From Oncomelania hupensis (taxonomy: Eukaryota; Mollusca; Gastropoda; Littorinimorpha; Pomatiopsidae): a stretch of DNA of 64,000 bases. Under the pieces are notes generated by a model. That model was not told the DNA's origin, ran no database searches, and saw only the letters and a list, made by a program, of their open reading frames with translations. Location of the stretch: assembly GCA_036898135.1 (NCBI GenBank), contig CM072511.1, forward strand, positions 74,596,119 to 74,660,118, read 5' to 3'. Positions 33,901 through 45,546 of the stretch are shown here, one piece after another (positions within the stretch are counted from its first letter, which is position 1; each line of letters starts with the position of its first letter). Made by a program: the position numbers and the translations under genes.

Positions 33901-34640
33901 CCTAAATTTCTCATCTTTTTTTAAATTCAAGTGTTATTGAAACAAGTGAATGATCACTTCTGTACCCTACCAAAATATCTGCATCTGTTACATAGGACAA
34001 TAGGTTTTCAGAGACTAAGAAAAAGTCGAGCCTGGCTTGTTGGGGTGGTGTTGGTCGTCTCCAACTGTATCGTAACACTTCGGGATTTATTTCCCGCCAT
34101 ACATCAACCAGTTCCAGCTCGTCCATTATTTCAATAACTTTTTCTTGCGCTTTAGCATTATTAATGTGTTTATAATTTTGATAATCTAAAGTTGGGTTAA
34201 GTACCAAGTTCCAGTCTCCTCCAATTATAATTTCAGTACAGCTTAACTGTTGAATTTGGTTTTGTAAATCTACATAAAACTGAGGATTATCATTATTTGG
34301 TCCATATAAATTAACCAATACAATATCTTTTCCCATGGTATTTGTTACTGCAATAATATAGTTTCCTTGAATGTCTTTCATAATTTGTTTTAACTTAAAA
34401 TCAAAATTATTGTTAAATAGAATTGCAACTCTTGATTGAGAGTTGTTAGAAGCAAAACAGCATTCATAACCCCATTCTGCTCAGGTACTTTTCTTGCTTA
34501 CTTACAAAATGGGTATCTTGTAAAAAATAAACTGAATGCTTTTTTTTGTCTTAAATACTGAAAAACATCTCTTCTTTTCTGCTGATTCCTAAGGCCCTGT
34601 ACATTCGCTGACATTACTGAAAAATTGGACATTGTTTTAT
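30943..34640 (-). mobile_element. L1/Tx1-group LINE (copy B), heavily mutated
   Basis: Read on the - strand: an endonuclease start near 34634 (MSANVQGLRN), endonuclease core (33911-34381, GGDWNLV, SDHSLVSI), linker (33625-33930), RT blocks (33109-33522, 32829-33104 and 32134-32796, with active-site FADD) and a C-terminal zinc segment (30943-31782, CNFCNEEKDSAIHYLWNC). At least five breaks are present. An AATCTAAATCTA-type low-complexity patch at 32125-32150 marks a deletion. Unlike copy A, the endonuclease start is preserved. It is more diverged than copy A, so it is older. Confidence 0.85.
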
Positions 34641-34847
34641 ATTCTGTTAAGCTGAAGTGTACTTGCCATTATAAAATGTTACGTGTAATACCCTGTCTGT
34701 TTTTTTTAAAAAAATACAAAAAAAAGAACAAAAACAAAACAGATGTCTATCTGACATCTAAAAGCTGACAATTTTTTCTTTAACAAAACAGAAAGATTCT
34801 TTCTTCCGAGATACGATAAAAAGTACAAAGTGAAGAAGCATTTAAAA

Positions 34848-35545
34848 AAAAAAACTTATTGATTGATTGATGCTTTAGGTCCAGCGGACTCTTTCGAGCC
34901 AAATCAGGACCGGACAACCCCCGATCCGTATAAAAGATCTGCTGAAACAACCCTAGTGGGAAAATTGAATGCCCTCCACCGGCCAGTCACTTTACAATAA
35001 AGACATCCCACGCAGGGGACGGCTGAGGCTTTACCCCAACTACTCGAACCCCCGGTTACAAAAACAAAATAGAATACAAACATCATTATAAATTATCAAT
35101 AAAACATATACATATAAAATGCATACATTGCTAAATACTAACATCATAGGAAGCCCTAGTGACCACCCGGCAGAAAGCGTCCAACACTCCCAAGCTGATC
35201 CAACAGACCTCATACACAAACAAGGAGTCTTGTCCAGGAAGAGTTTTCAAGAAAAAAGGTAGGTCATTGATCTAGCGAAGAAGAAGATAGTATAGCAGAG
35301 TGATAGGACAGAGCAGGAATGGGAAAGAGTAAATGAGGAAGACAGCGACAGTGGGAATTTAAAGCACTAAATTTCCAGAAAGTGGGGATACTATTTATAC
35401 TGAAACCCCCGGCACCCCAACGGGGGTACTGTTGCCGCAGTGAATTGGTCATGCCTACAAAGTCAAGACAGGTTTTCAACTGGGGCTTTCACTTTTCCCT
35501 TTATAGGTTAGAACAATCTACAGTGGCAAGATTGCTCATGACCAC
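34848..35545 (-). mobile_element. Non-coding retroposon, longest form (copy S5)
   Basis: Reverse copy of about 700 bp. Its tail is TTGATTGATTGA at 34858 on the + strand, and its 5' end near 35545 matches the start of copy S3. It lies immediately upstream of LINE copy B. Confidence 0.8.
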
Positions 35546-36117
35546 AACAACGTATAATGAATACAAAATGTGAAGCATCATATATAACAATAACACACAA
35601 CTATTCTGAGCTGTGTATTGTTTAAATATTTCCACAATCATACATTTAAATTTCAAATCAATTTAAAATGTTGATTCTCTAAAACAACCAAAGTACATCA
35701 CTACAGCACATGATTACAATGTCCAGTGCTCTCAAATTTATAATTACTTCCCTACATGCCATTACAGCATCATCAGAACACTACATCTTTAAAACAAAAA
35801 CAAATGATTTTAAATTGTATTTAACAGAGGATAACGTAACCTGACTATAAATCAGATGTTAATCTTCATTCATTCTTTCCTCTTATGTCGCGCCATGTTG
35901 TTTACATGGAGACGATGAGCTATTGGTTGAGCAAGTTACGTGGGATTATCGCGTTGTGTTTAGAGAACCGTGTACAGTGTTCTTTCATTAAATCAATATT
36001 ACACTCTAAATACTCCTCGAATGTGAAGGACTCGAACAAAAATAAACACATTTTATTAGTATTTACTATTATTAAGTTTGAAACATTGTCCTATCAGCAA
36101 ATAGCATTTTCGTTTAA
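35546..36117. other. Non-coding stretch
   Basis: No supported gene or known repeat. A frame at 35885-36322 crosses into the next inverted-repeat element and has no recognisable domain. Confidence 0.5.
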
Positions 36118-36822
36118 TATTAGGGATCTTTCGGAAGCGGGTGAAAGTGAATGTGAATCGGGACTACTTATTGTTGTGACGTCAGCAATTTATGTGACGC
36201 TTTTACTTCCTGTGGTGAAAGGTCACGAAGTCTGCCTACCACAACGAATAAAACTTCGTGGAAATCAGGTTTTCCACGAACTAATGTTCGTGAGTACATT
36301 TTGGTTATTAAATCGTTTGTAAAATGTCCAAAAATGATTTGAATTTGTATATGGTACATTACTCAACCATTTTAGAAGTAATAATGGGGATCTAAACTCG
36401 GTCTCAGACTTAAAACGTATTTTCAAACGAGCTACTGAAAAGAGTGCCCAAACCCTCATGCCGTCATGGCTGTCTAGAATCTATCTATTCTGTATCACCA
36501 ATCAGCAGTCCAAAAACTGTTTTATGTGACAAAAATGAAACTCGAAGCTAGAATGTAAAATATCTTTAATGTTAGAGCTCTAATCCATCTTTAAAGTTCA
36601 ACCTAATCGTTACATTCGTGTCAAATCATGATTTGTTAGAAGAAGCCTTACGTAGGCATAATACTAATAGCAAAATCACAACAAAACTAGGTGCTGGAAT
36701 CGAAAGCGCACAGAAACACGTTCGTTTCGTTTCGTAACGCAGCGTAAGAATCAGCGGCGTGCCTCTCGTTGGACGAAACGAACACACAATCACTTTCACC
36801 CGTTCCGAAAGACCCCTAATAT
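36118..36822. mobile_element. Non-autonomous inverted-repeat element, 705 bp
   Basis: Arms of about 36 bases are inverted at the ends: TATTAGGGATCTTTCGGAAG at 36118, then GGGTGAAAGTGA; the mirror ends CCCCTAATA at 36821. Only about five differences are visible between arms. No transposase is encoded. The flanks give at most a TA duplication. Confidence 0.65.
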
Positions 36823-37229
36823 ACGTTACGATTATGTTAGCAGCAGACAACATTCCTTTCTGAGCCTGAACCAATCATTAGTCCCCAAAACAAGCACGTG
36901 GTCAATAGCTCATGAATATTGATTAGCCAATCCAGACAAGACAAAGCTAGGCCTTCTAATATACATAATTTCAAAACGAAATAACAAAATTATACAACAA
37001 TCTAATACAAATTATACAATATTCTAAAACAACAAAATTCCGAATCAATAAGAAAAAAAAATGCACAAGCCAACATATACTCCCTGTTTTGCAATTTTCA
37101 CAGACAAATGCACGAACTTTCGTTTTCCCATGACATGGTTATAATGTTTCAAAAACACGTATTTTTGCACAAATCACTTCCAAGGTCTATTGATAAGTTT
37201 GATCTGAAACATTCAGTTACTCTTTCTGT
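36823..37229. other. Non-coding stretch
   Basis: No supported gene; AT-rich with several CAAAAT-type runs. Confidence 0.5.
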
Positions 37230-37899
37230 TCACACTGCAGTCCATTTTCCATTTGTTTTTTCCTCCAGTCTAATTTCTTGACCCCTTTCCGTCACTCTTA
37301 ATATTCTGGCACTGTTTCCATTTTTCATTTCTTTCATTGTTTTTTGCAAAGCTACACGTTTATCCCGCAGGGGTTTCGGGAGGTCGGTTCTGACTATAAT
37401 TCTACGATTCTTTCCTTTGAGCTTGCCGAGTGATCGTAGAATTTTATCCCTGTCTTGAAACTTCACAAACCGAACGATACACGGCTGACCCGCACCTCCT
37501 CTGCTGGGTAGTGGATGACAGTGATGAAAAAGCATGGTCCCCGCCGCGTCTCCCATTTCCAAGTCATCCCGCAGAGAGGTTCGCACTCTGTCCTCTACGT
37601 TGTATTTCTCAGGATTCCCAAGCCAAAGAATAAGAGATTGTATTTCCTGGTGTGGAATTCTGCTTCAATCAACTTCTTCTCCATTTCTCTTAGTTTAGCT
37701 GCGGTTTTCTGCTCTAAATCAGAAAGTGTCTCTCGTCAAACTGGGTCATGGCGTCGGTAATCTCATTGAAGCGTGCCGACAGTCGGTCTTCAATTTTCTT
37801 CGCCCAGAGCGGTTGCTCATCGTTAGGATTGATATAATCCGTTATTTTCTGAGCTGGGTTGTTATGGCTATCTTTAGACGAATCCTTCTTTGGTGGCAT
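37230..37899 (-). pseudogene. L1-like ORF1 (RNA-binding protein) remnant
   Basis: The - strand frame at 37714-37899 starts MPPKKDSS and gives an N-terminal region. After broken frames, 37230-37586 carries the RRM-like middle and C-terminus (CIVRFVKFQDRDKILRS and then RRIIVRTDLPKPLRDKR), matching L1 ORF1 proteins that bind LINE RNA as trimers. At least two frameshifts lie between 37587 and 37714. It could be the ORF1 of copy B, which lies downstream on the same strand, with later insertions in between; the 2.5-kb gap makes that uncertain. Confidence 0.65.
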
Positions 37900-38683
37900 G
37901 GCGTATGCTTCACGATTTTGTTTAGCTGCTTCCTCACGTCGTTCCTATCAGCGCGCCATATCAACCGGAAGTCCCAGGCTTATATCTTGCCCCGTGATCT
38001 ATGCTTACTGATCGAAGTCCCTACTACCTGTTGTCGGTTATTTTGGTGCTATCACGCACAAGAAGATAACAACAAATACGCACTTTTACGTCATCAAGCA
38101 CGACGCAGAACGTACACACAGTAATCAATCTCCTGAGTGGTCCACTGCAGAAAAAACTGGGCATCATTCAGTTTGCACTGTCATCGTCCACCAAGCTGTC
38201 CAGTGTCAGTGACAGGCTACCCTCTCTGTTTGATGGAGAGGACGGCAAGATTTCAGACATTCTGATCAAGCTTCACATCGATATGAGTACGTCTGTCCAG
38301 CCGGTGACTCAGCGATGTTGAGGCTGAGCTGGAACCCTTGGAGAGAATGGACATCATAGAAAGAGTGCTGGGCCTACACCGTGGGTCAGTCCAGTCGTCG
38401 TTGTACCCAAGAAAGATGGTGTGAGACATGGGTGAACCCAACAAAGCCATAAAACGTTAAAAGCACCCCATGCCTACCATAGATGACATATTCTCCGACC
38501 TGAATGGCTGTGTGGTCTTCAGCAAGCTAGACCTCAGCAGTGCATATCACCATCTCGAGCTCGACAAAGCCAATCGAAACATCACAACATTCACAACTCA
38601 CGTTGGACTTCGGAGATACAAGCGATTATTTTTCGGAGTCAACGCAGCTGCCGAGATTTTCCAGAACGCCATCTCACAGATGA

Positions 38684-40285
38684 CAGGGACCTGGGAAAAG
38701 TCGAAGGGGGGGGGGGGGGGGGGGGGGGGGGGTTACAGATTCAGCGAAGGAGCGAAGCGCCGAGCCTTCTAGGTGGGTCCGGGGCATGCTTCCTCGGAAT
38801 TTTATTTTTTCAAGGATGCAAAATGGTGCAATCTGGTGCAATCTGAAGCTTTTTGAACAACTGAACTAACAAACTCTGGGGTAGTCTACACAAATTATCC
38901 TCTGCCCCTCCCTAAAAAAAAAACAACAACCCACACACATACACACACAAACATTTATTTATCAGCAGAGATGTTTTATATACTATTATTATTCACTACT
39001 GTTTGTTGATCGTTAACGGTATAAAGCTTTACCTTGTAGTTTATGAACATCACCGCCTGTTTTCACTTTCAGTCTTGCTGCACTAGGTTCCTCGGTATCT
39101 TCTGGCAAAACAGTTCACTGTCTCTTTGAAGTCAATATCAACATCCCTGTGCACTTTCAGTAAAGCAAGTCCATTGAGTCTCTTTTGCCCCATTGTAGAG
39201 CGCAGGTAGTTTTTCAGGTTGCGCAACTGACTGTTTGAACGCTCACACTCGGCAGTAGTGACAGGCAGGGTGCAAAGGTTCTTTAGCATGATGAACAGGT
39301 TGGGATAAAAATCCCTGTCATAATGTTTCAGTGCTTCTGATGCAGTGGATGGGATGATAGCTGTCGCATTCTCAGCAGCACTTCGCCATTTGCAAACCCA
39401 CCGTTGGTATTCTGCATCAAGGGTAGTGTTGTCTGGTAGGTCAGACTCCCACAACATTGCCAGTGTCTTCACCCCTTCTGGAACTTGCATGAAACCATCC
39501 TGGTTGTCTATTAAAGTGCTTGGCACCAAACAGACCATCAACTGCTAGATCAGCATTTCTGAACCTCGAGTCCAATTTGGTTGACAGGTGTTCCAAGAAA
39601 GGAATGGCAATGCTAATCTTGAAATATTCTTCTGGAGTGGCCGCAGGTTGGTTTGTCACGGAGAGTCTGTCGGGATGCTTGACGAGGAACAATAACATCA
39701 GTTGTCAAAGCATTTGCCATTTTGCTGACTTCACCAAACCAGGCAACAAACGCTGTGTCGACATCTCTTTTAATAAAAGACATGCAGTTACTGACATCTT
39801 TGATTTCCTTGTAGGCATCGACAACATCTTTTGTCCTTTTCTGCAGCTTCACTGTCAAGGGTTTTAAGTAACGCAAAAAATTGCGGACGACAACGAATGC
39901 AACGAGGAAAACACTGCTGCTCAAGGTGTGGAGAAAGCCAGTTGCCTTGGTCACTGTCTCACTGTCCCAATTGTCACTGTCTTCACACATTTGTCCCAAA
40001 CAGTCGTGAACAACCAGGAAGAGAGTTGTATAAACCTCTAGTGCTTCATGGTTTTTTACCCATCTTGTTCTGCACAGATCAACAAGCTTTGTCTTTGTCG
40101 TATCAGGCTGAGATGCTTCGATGGTATCTACAAGTTTTCTGTCTTTTTGGAGAGTTTGAAAAAAAAAACAGTGACAGTTCCCTCAGTGCTTCTATCATGT
40201 TCTTCACTGCAGGCAAGCCGCATGCTTTTACAAGGGGGGGGGGGGGGGGGCGGAACCCAGGTAACCCCCCCAGGGTCCAGCCTTG
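38684..40285 (-). mobile_element. hAT DNA transposon fragment inside the Gypsy RT
   Basis: The reverse frames 39083-39541, 39441-39698 and 39613-39999 encode the C-terminal half of a hAT transposase of the '52 kDa repressor/zinc-finger MYM' type. The dimerisation segment (LCTLPVTTAECERSNSQLRN near 39215-39290) is clear. The N-terminal zinc finger and first catalytic part are missing. Ends resemble each other inverted (CAGGGACCTGG at 38684; CAAGGCTGG reversed at 40285), and each has a G run leading to GGTTAC. CAGATG flanks both sides (38677-38682 and 40286-40291), consistent with an old 8-bp hAT duplication. Confidence 0.8.
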
Positions 40286-41385
40286 CAGATGCTGAATGAC
40301 ATTTCTAGCTGGAGTGAAAAACTTGTCAGACGACATCATCATCTTCGGCAAAAAGCAGACCACGACGCGAGTCTGAAGAGAACGTTACAAAGACTCCAAG
40401 AGCGAGGTGCAAAGCTGAATAAGGACAAAAGCCAAATCTCCGTTCGCGAGCTGACATTCTTTGGCCACGTTTTCAGCGCAGCTGGAATCAAACCAGACCC
40501 CAAGAAGATTGACACCATCGTCAGGAGTGAAGCTCCGAAGGACGTTGGTGAGCCCCGATCGTTCCTCGGAATGACGCAGTATGTAGCACGAAATACGCCT
40601 CAAGCACAGAACTCCTTCGCAAGCTGACCACAACAGAGACCGCGTGGAGGTGGACAAAGAACAAGACGCGTTTGAAAACATCAGACAAGCACACGTCATG
40701 GCGTATTTTGGTCCTGACAAGCCGACAGAAGTCTACATCGATGCAAGGCTAATAGGCCTTGAAGCTATACTCACCCAAGACAACAGAATCATCTGCTATG
40801 CAAGCCGAGCCCTGACCCACACCGAGCAGCGTTACTCACAAACAGAACGTAAAATGCTGGCTGTGGTGTTCAGTATCAAACATTTTGACCTATACCTCTT
40901 CGGTTCCTGTTTCACTATGATCACTGATCACAAGCCCTTATTAGGAATCATCTGAATCATATGCGTCTTCGACTCCGTCTCATGCCATACGAGGTGAATC
41001 TCCAATACAGACCAGGCCATGATAAACTGAAAACAGCTACCTGAGCAGACAACCCACACGCCAGACAAAACATGATGATACTTCAGAAGCATATGTCCAC
41101 TACGTCACCAAGAATGCTGTCCCAAAGTCCATGACCCTTGAAGAAGTCCAGACTGCGACCCAGAACGACAAGACTTTGAAGAAGCTCATGAAAGCAATTG
41201 AGACAGGAAAATGGACAAATGACCTCACTGAGTACTTCAGATTCAAAGACGAACTCTGTCTGCAAAGGCGTGATTCTCCGTGACCACAGGCTAATAATTC
41301 TCCAATCCTTTCACAAGAAAACTGTCGAGATCGCCCACTCCTCACACCAAGGCATTGTGAAAACTAAGCAACTCACCCTTGAGAA

Positions 41386-41455
41386 CGGTCCTGTCGATTT
41401 GGCTCGGAAGAGTCCGCTGCACCTAAAGCAACAATCAATCAATCAATCAATCAAT
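41386..41455 (+). mobile_element. 70-bp retroposon 3' end (copy S6) with 9-bp duplication
   Basis: Only the last ~45 bases of the family plus a (TCAA)n tail are present. CCTTGAGAA stands on both sides (41377-41385 and 41456-41464), so it is a genuine, extremely short insertion into the Gypsy integrase region. Confidence 0.9.
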
Positions 41456-41733
41456 CCTTGAGAAGACCTGGTTCCCTGGAATAGACAAGATGGTCGAACA
41501 GGCCATCAAATCATGCATGCCCTGTCAAGCGTCTGTCCCGACGCCGTGAACCGCTGCTCATGCAAAATCTACCTTCCGGCCCCTGGTTTGAAATCGCCGT
41601 TGATTTCGCTGGTCCCGACTATATTTTGGTCATTATTATAGCGACTATATTTTGGTCATTATTGACGAGTATAGCCGTTTCCCCGAAGTTGATGTCGTCA
41701 CCTCTACGTCTGCAAGAACCGTTACCCCTCATC

Positions 41734-43961
41734 CTATCCTATCCTATCCTATCCTGTCCCGTAACCCGAAGGTCGTAGGGGCACCACAGATGATCGTTTA
41801 ACCAGCATACTCCATCTTTCTCTGTCCTCAGCAGACCTGATGGCTTCGCTCAGTGTCAAACCAGTCCATTCTCGAATGTTGTCCTCCCACCTCTTTTTCG
41901 GTCTCCCTCTTCTTCTACCTCCTTGCACTGTGCCTTGCAGAATAGTCTTTGCAAGGCCTGATGATCTGGTGACGTGGCCATACCATCGGAGTTTCCGTTT
42001 CTTCACCACTGTTAGCAGGTCATCGTGTTGTCCAATGGCTTGTGTGATGGTCTGTCGGACTTCGTCGTTGGTGATGTGTTGGGTATAGGAAATGCCCAGA
42101 AGTCTTCTGTAGCACCTCATCTCCACGCTTTGTATTCTTCGCTGGAGATCTGCCATGAGGGTCCATGCTTCGCAAGCATATAGGAAGATGGAGATGACAA
42201 GGGAGCACAGCAGTCTCCTGAAAATAATACTCAACAGGTTGAAACCCCAAGCTGAACAGATCATAGCTGAAGAACAAGCAGGATTCAGGGCAGGGCGAAG
42301 TACCACTGCTTTGGATCATGGAGACTTTGGGCTGTTTGACACTTGTCAGCCGCTTCACAGTCTGGTAGGCCTTCTTGCTGTTGTTCTTGTTCAGACTGTT
42401 CTCTATTTCCTGGCATTGATCTTCTATCCAGTTCTCTGTGCGCATGCCTTTTCGGATGTCATTGTTGATTTTTCGGTAGACATCAGCTCCCTGTGAGGTG
42501 TTCTTTTTCTTTTTCATCTCTCTTCGTTTATCACACAGATCCAAAAGTTCAGGTGTGATCCACGGCTTCTTCTTTGGTCGGTGCTTGCCAAGGATCTCAG
42601 TGGCGGCATCTGTCACAGCTGAGTTGAAGGTGGTGGTCATGGTGTTGACATCTACTTCACCAGCCCTCAAAATGAGCAGTGATGCAAATTTCCCTCCAAT
42701 TGTGGCCTGAAATAGTTCTGCCACCTCCGGGTCTTGCAGTTTGTCCAGGTCGAACTTCAGTCTAGTGCACTTTGCTGTATTTACTCTCTTCAAGTGGAGC
42801 CGGAAAGACATCATCACGAGATCGTGGTCACTTCCGATGTCTGCTCCTGGAAAAGTGCGTGTCCTGCCAATGTTGATGCTTGATCTGAAGCGTTTCTTGA
42901 CCATGATGTAGTCTATTTGGTTGTGATGCTCCCCGCCAGGACTGTGCCATGTCCATCGTCTGGAGTTTTTGTGGAGACCAAGCGTGTTTGCCAGTACCAG
43001 ATTGTTGTATCTGGCAAACTCCAAGAGTCTCAGACCCCTGTCATTTGTCTCGTTGTTGCAGTGGGGTCCACATGTGTCTCCCTAGTTGTGGTGCGCATCT
43101 TGGCCAACCTTGGCATTCCAGTCGCCTTCATGCACTATGACTATGTCCTGCTTCGGCACTTGGTCAAGGACCGCCTGTAGATTTTCATAAAAATCCTCCA
43201 CTTTGCTGTCGTCATAGTCTGATGTTGGGGCATAGGCCTGGATGATGGTGATGTTGAAAGGGGCTGCTCTCAGGCGGATGGTAATGAGTCTACTGGAGAC
43301 TGGGCGGCAACCCATGACAGTGGCTAGAATGTTCTTGTGGACCAAGAATCCAACGCCGTGTTCGTGCCTGTCATCTCTACCGCTGAAATAGAGCTTGTGG
43401 CCTTTGTCGGTCGTTGTTTCACCTAGGCCTTTCCAGCGCAGTTCGCTGATGCCGAGAACGTTCCATCGATAGTGGTCCAACTCGTGGGCCAGTTCTTCTA
43501 ATTTTCCTTCCGCAGTTAGGGTCCTGACATTCCAGGTTCCTATGACGATGTTTCGCGTGCGGATCTTGCTAAATTGTCCATCAGTAGCATACTTAACACC
43601 TCCGTCCTGGTGGCCAACGGAAGGCGTGGTCCTTGTGCCGGGCGGCGACCGATCCGGAATGGAATTAGTGGATTGTGTCATCATGTAGTGTGTCTTGGGC
43701 AAAAAAGACCTGGCGGTGCCCAATCCTCTCCAGGCTGTTGGCCACAGCCGAAATCCACGAATACAGTGTGGCTCGCCTTGGCCCTGAGCACATGGTCGTT
43801 GAACCTGTAGTAACGTGAGGTTCCTCCGCCCTAGCCGGTGACTTCTGTGTAGAAGACTTTCGCCCAGTGATGCCGTGCTAACATCACCCCTGTTAGTCGC
43901 CTCTTACGACACGCCGGGAAACGTTGGGTCTATTCTATTTAATGCCCGAACCCACAGAGCA
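41734..43961 (-). mobile_element. RTE-type LINE (copy 5), internally deleted with an inverted block
   Basis: Both ends are present: the (GGATA)n tail reversed at 41734-41753 and the GTGGGTTC start at about 43955. TACCCCTCATC flanks it (41723-41733 and 43962-43972), an 11-bp target duplication inside the Gypsy integrase. The leader and endonuclease (42500-43723) are well kept. About 1.1 kb of RT is missing and replaced by 42214-42306, which is RT sequence in the opposite direction. It has no catalytic RT. Confidence 0.92.
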
Positions 43962-44375
43962 TACCCCTCATCTCGACTCTATATTTGCTCGTCATGGAAT
44001 CCCAGCAGTCGTAAAAACCGATAACGGTACCCCTTTTTTTGGAAATGAATTAGGAGAATTTGCTGCTGAACTAGGTTTTCATCATCACAAGATCACCCCG
44101 CTTTGGCCTGAAGCTAACGGCGAAGCAAAACGATTCATGGCAACCCTGAATAAGTTTGTGATAACGTCCAAAGCTGAGAACATCAACTGGAAAACTCAGC
44201 TCTTTCAGTTCCTCAGACATTACAGAGCTACACCCCATAGCTCGACTAAGATATCCCCATTCGAAGCTCTCACTGGCCGTAAGATGGCCTGCCTGAAGTC
44301 CCTCAAACTCTTCATCCGAACGCATCTCTACATTCACGAATGGTGCAGAATGATCAGATCAGCAAGCAGAAAATG

Positions 44376-44972
44376 AAAACTTATGCTTTATGGTTTATAA
44401 TTATCTGTGAATCTTTGGAATAGCACTAGAGCATTGTTGTTTGGGCACACACTAGAAATGTTTTATTACATTTTTTGTTTTGAATGGAGAAGCTGTTTAT
44501 ACATGAATGCTACCAGTACCACTGAACAATTCAAAGAATGAAAGCACACTAGTCACTACACATTCCAGTTCATTCAGCTGTGAATGGGTACCTGGCTTAT
44601 TTAGACCAGGAAAGGTCAGCAGTGAGGGAAAAAGAGATGGCCAGTGAACTCGTGAAGTTGGCCCAACCACCAAAGGGTTATGGGATCACAATTACCCTTT
44701 ATCTACATGAGGAAGAACGTTTTTGTATATTTTCTGTAACGATTGGAACATGCTTGAATGCTTGTCATATAGTTTTAACTGAAAATTAACAGTAACTGTT
44801 ATATGAGCAGTTATGATGTAGTAATATACCAAGTAGACTAGAACATGAGCTAGACCAAAGTGACCACAATTATGGACTCTTAACCTTATGTATGATTTAT
44901 TGGTACAATGTACTTATTTGTCATATTTTGGTTGCAGGTTCTGAAGAAGAAACCCTAAAGTACCACAAGTAA

Positions 44973-44976
<4 letters not shown>
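44376..44976. other. Non-coding stretch between Gypsy relic and microsatellite
   Basis: No gene is confirmed. A 69-codon frame at 44580-44789 has no supported splice sites. A TTGCAG...GTAAGC pair at 44932-44974 could frame a 31-base exon but nothing else supports it. Confidence 0.5.
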
Positions 44977-45040
<64 letters not shown>

Positions 45041-45053
45041 AGTGTGTGTGTGT
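44977..45053. repeat. (GT)n microsatellite
   Basis: About 35 GT units with one TAA interruption at 45038. Confidence 0.97.
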
Positions 45054-45493
45054 ACATGCAGGTGTAAGCAAAGAGCTTATTACGGAAAGAGGAGAAACTT
45101 CCATTATGTCCTATACAAAAATGCGAGACGCTCTCACGGATTATTTCCCTTTGCTCGGGCTGGCTATATTTCATCATCTGCTATATGAATGATCTGTGCG
45201 TGGTAACTTATTGAGCCTATACCATTGCAAAAGAACATTTTTATGGCAACGTTTGCAAAAACCAAACTTTTAACCATCATTATTATTATTAACATTCCGC
45301 TACTGCTGTCTTTTTTTGTTTGTTTTTGTTTATGTTTACATTTATTAGGTGCTTTTATGCTGCTTATGTGTGTATGTCATAGGTTCGTTTTCTGCCCTGG
45401 AATTTATTATTTTTTAATCAACGACAGATATTTTAAAATTAAAATTTGCATGACAGACTGTTTCATTTATCCGAAACTGTGTACATCCGTAAT

Positions 45494-45546
<53 letters not shown>

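Larger units (their letters stand above)
38122..44375 (+). pseudogene. Ty3/Gypsy pol remnant split by three insertions
   Basis: Pieces in order: reverse transcriptase N-terminal half (38122-38683, with LDLSSAYHHLELD), a hAT insertion, RT C-terminal half and RNase H (40286-40955, with YASRAL and ITDHKPLL), spacer and integrase zinc region (41000-41376 and 41456-41560), integrase core start (41560-41733), an RTE insertion, and integrase core end (43962-44375, with KTDNGTPFFGNE and PWEAN-like PEANGEA). No gag, protease or LTR is visible at either end. Stop codons and frameshifts occur in every piece. It is a relic of a retrovirus-like element and cannot move. Confidence 0.85.

Noticed and set aside
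35885..36322. 145-codon ORF as a host gene
   Set aside because: It crosses the end of an inverted-repeat element, shows no domain and has an ordinary AT-rich codon content.
44580..44789. Frame containing ELVKLAQPPKGY, which resembles a THEG repeat end
   Set aside because: There is no acceptable donor site after the motif and the frame phase cannot be linked to exon A; the resemblance is short.
44938..44968. Possible 31-nt microexon (TTGCAG before, GTAAGC after) upstream of the THEG-like exons
   Set aside because: One frame is open and its end phase fits exon A, but the peptide does not match the expected first half of the THEG repeat and such a small exon occurs by chance in 64 kb.
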